A DNA stretch of 7,103 nucleotides, taken from NCBI GenBank assembly GCA_030043855.1, contig JASHWW010000169.1, positions 1-7,103 of the forward strand. Reading direction: 5' to 3'. Positions within the stretch are counted from its first letter, which is position 1. Each line of letters starts with the position of its first letter. The translations under genes were made by a program, and so were the position numbers. The notes beneath the pieces are model-generated. The model was not told where the DNA came from. It searched no databases and saw only the letters and a program-made list of their open reading frames with translations. Of the stretch, positions 5,518 through 7,103 are shown piece after piece. Source of the stretch: Thermoplasmata archaeon. GTDB taxonomy: Archaea; Thermoplasmatota; Thermoplasmata; Lutacidiplasmatales; UBA184.

Positions 5518-5523
5518 TATTTA
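5518..5523 (-). promoter_or_regulatory. TATA-like element for the DUF2203-OsmC operon
   Basis: TAAATA on the minus strand is an AT island in the 84-bp spacer between kbl and the DUF2203 gene, about 32 nt before the GTG at 5486. The predicted start lies close to or just inside the ribosome site, so the leader would be very short. The match is to the general archaeal pattern only. Confidence 0.5.
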
Positions 5524-5551
5524 CGCCCGCAAGCTCCGTTCGGTAACCCGC

Positions 5552-5565
5552 TGGCCCGCGGGCCA
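5552..5565. repeat. 14-bp perfect palindrome 3' of kbl
   Basis: TGGCCCGCGGGCCA equals its own reverse complement and starts 5 nt after the kbl stop codon, on the far side of the DUF2203 promoter. It could form a very stable RNA hairpin at the end of the tdh-kbl transcript or be a site for a dimeric protein. No T-tract follows, so an ordinary archaeal terminator is not indicated. In such GC-rich DNA chance is possible. Confidence 0.4.
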
Positions 5566-5570
5566 CGGGG

Positions 5571-6764
<1,194 letters not shown>

Positions 6765-6765
6765 C

Positions 6766-7103
6766 TCACCACCTCATTTCGAGAGAGACCTTCGCGGCCT
6801 GCATCGACTCGAGCAGCTCCATCGCTCGCGGCAGTTCGCGGATGGGAACGCGGTGAGTGATGATCTGCGCCATCTTTGCCTGGAACGCGGGGTCGGCGAG
6901 GAGCCCCTTCACCTGGAACCAGGTCTGGAACATGCGGCGGCCGTAGATCCCGTGGATCTTCGCCGCCTTGAAGATCACGGCGTCGTTAAAATTGAGAGTG
7001 ACGTCGTTGTCGAACAATCCGAGCAGCGAAACGCGTCCCCCGGGGGTGAGCGCGTCGAAGGCAAGCTTGAGACCGGCGGGATGCCCGGACATCTCGACCG
7101 CGA
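6766..7103 (-). CDS. tdh: L-threonine 3-dehydrogenase, C-terminal part (5' end outside window)
   Basis: The visible 112 residues are the C-terminal third of a zinc-type medium-chain dehydrogenase that oxidises threonine to 2-amino-3-ketobutyrate with NAD. The segment AVEMSGHPAG, then PGGRVSLLG, is the end of the nucleotide-binding fold. NFNDAVIFKAAKIHGIYGRRMFQTWFQV is highly typical of TDH, as is the closing ITHRVPIRELPRAMELL and AAKVSLEM. The catalytic zinc ligands and the GxGxxG motif lie upstream of the window, so they cannot be checked. The TGA stop (6768-6766) is one base from the kbl ATG, making a tight two-gene operon for threonine-to-glycine conversion. Homologous sorbitol or alcohol dehydrogenases are less likely given this neighbour and the NDAVIFK motif. 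Confidence 0.92.
   Translation of the reverse strand, partial: AVEMSGHPAGLKLAFDALTPGGRVSLLGLFDNDVTLNFNDAVIFKAAKIHGIYGRRMFQTWFQVKGLLADPAFQAKMAQIITHRVPIRELPRAMELLESMQAAKVSLEMRW
6770..6775 (-). promoter_or_regulatory. Shine-Dalgarno site for kbl inside the tdh 3' end
   Basis: GAGGTG on the minus strand lies within the last codons of tdh and ends 5 nt before the kbl ATG, pointing to translation of kbl from a shared mRNA. Confidence 0.65.

Noticed and set aside
5079..5546. A plus-strand frame opposite the DUF2203 gene
   Set aside because: The minus-strand frame matches DUF2203 over its whole length and has a strong ribosome site; the plus frame has no recognisable motifs.

Overview
The window is very GC-rich and reads as archaeal, most likely a Thermoplasmatota-type euryarchaeote. 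The clues are a DUF835 domain, a DUF99 (endonuclease dU-like) protein, short AT-rich TATA-like islands in otherwise GC-dense spacers, genes with very short leaders, a tRNA without an encoded CCA, and a tRNA intron flanked by a bulge-helix-bulge fold. The lineage is inferred from gene content and not proven.

Left part, + strand (1-2781): the 3' end of a DUF835 protein, then a GT-B family 4 glycosyltransferase with its own promoter-like element. A 350-residue protein with a winged-helix-like segment and a C-terminal zinc ribbon follows, its GTG start lying inside the glycosyltransferase 3' end.

Middle (2792-3515, - strand): a DUF99 gene reads directly into a tRNA-Arg(UCU) gene; its last codons and TAG stop lie inside the tRNA. 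The tRNA is the highlight. It folds only if a 31-nt insert in the T-loop is removed, and that insert is flanked by an almost textbook bulge-helix-bulge motif predicting splicing between positions 59 and 60, giving T-loop UUCAAAU. No alignment tool was used; every base pair was read by hand.

Right part: divergent from DUF99 is a + strand zinc-ribbon, multi-spanning membrane protein with a carboxypeptidase-regulatory-like extracytoplasmic domain (3549-4475). It converges, with overlapping stop codons, on a - strand pair: DUF2203 protein then OsmC-like peroxiredoxin (5486 to 4472). Upstream of these lies the end of a second - strand operon, tdh then kbl (7103 to 5571), one base apart. Together these convert threonine through 2-amino-3-ketobutyrate to glycine and acetyl-CoA. 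This operon is visibly less GC-rich in places than the rest of the window.

There is no mobile element, CRISPR array or long gene-free stretch; the largest spacers are about 75-85 bases.
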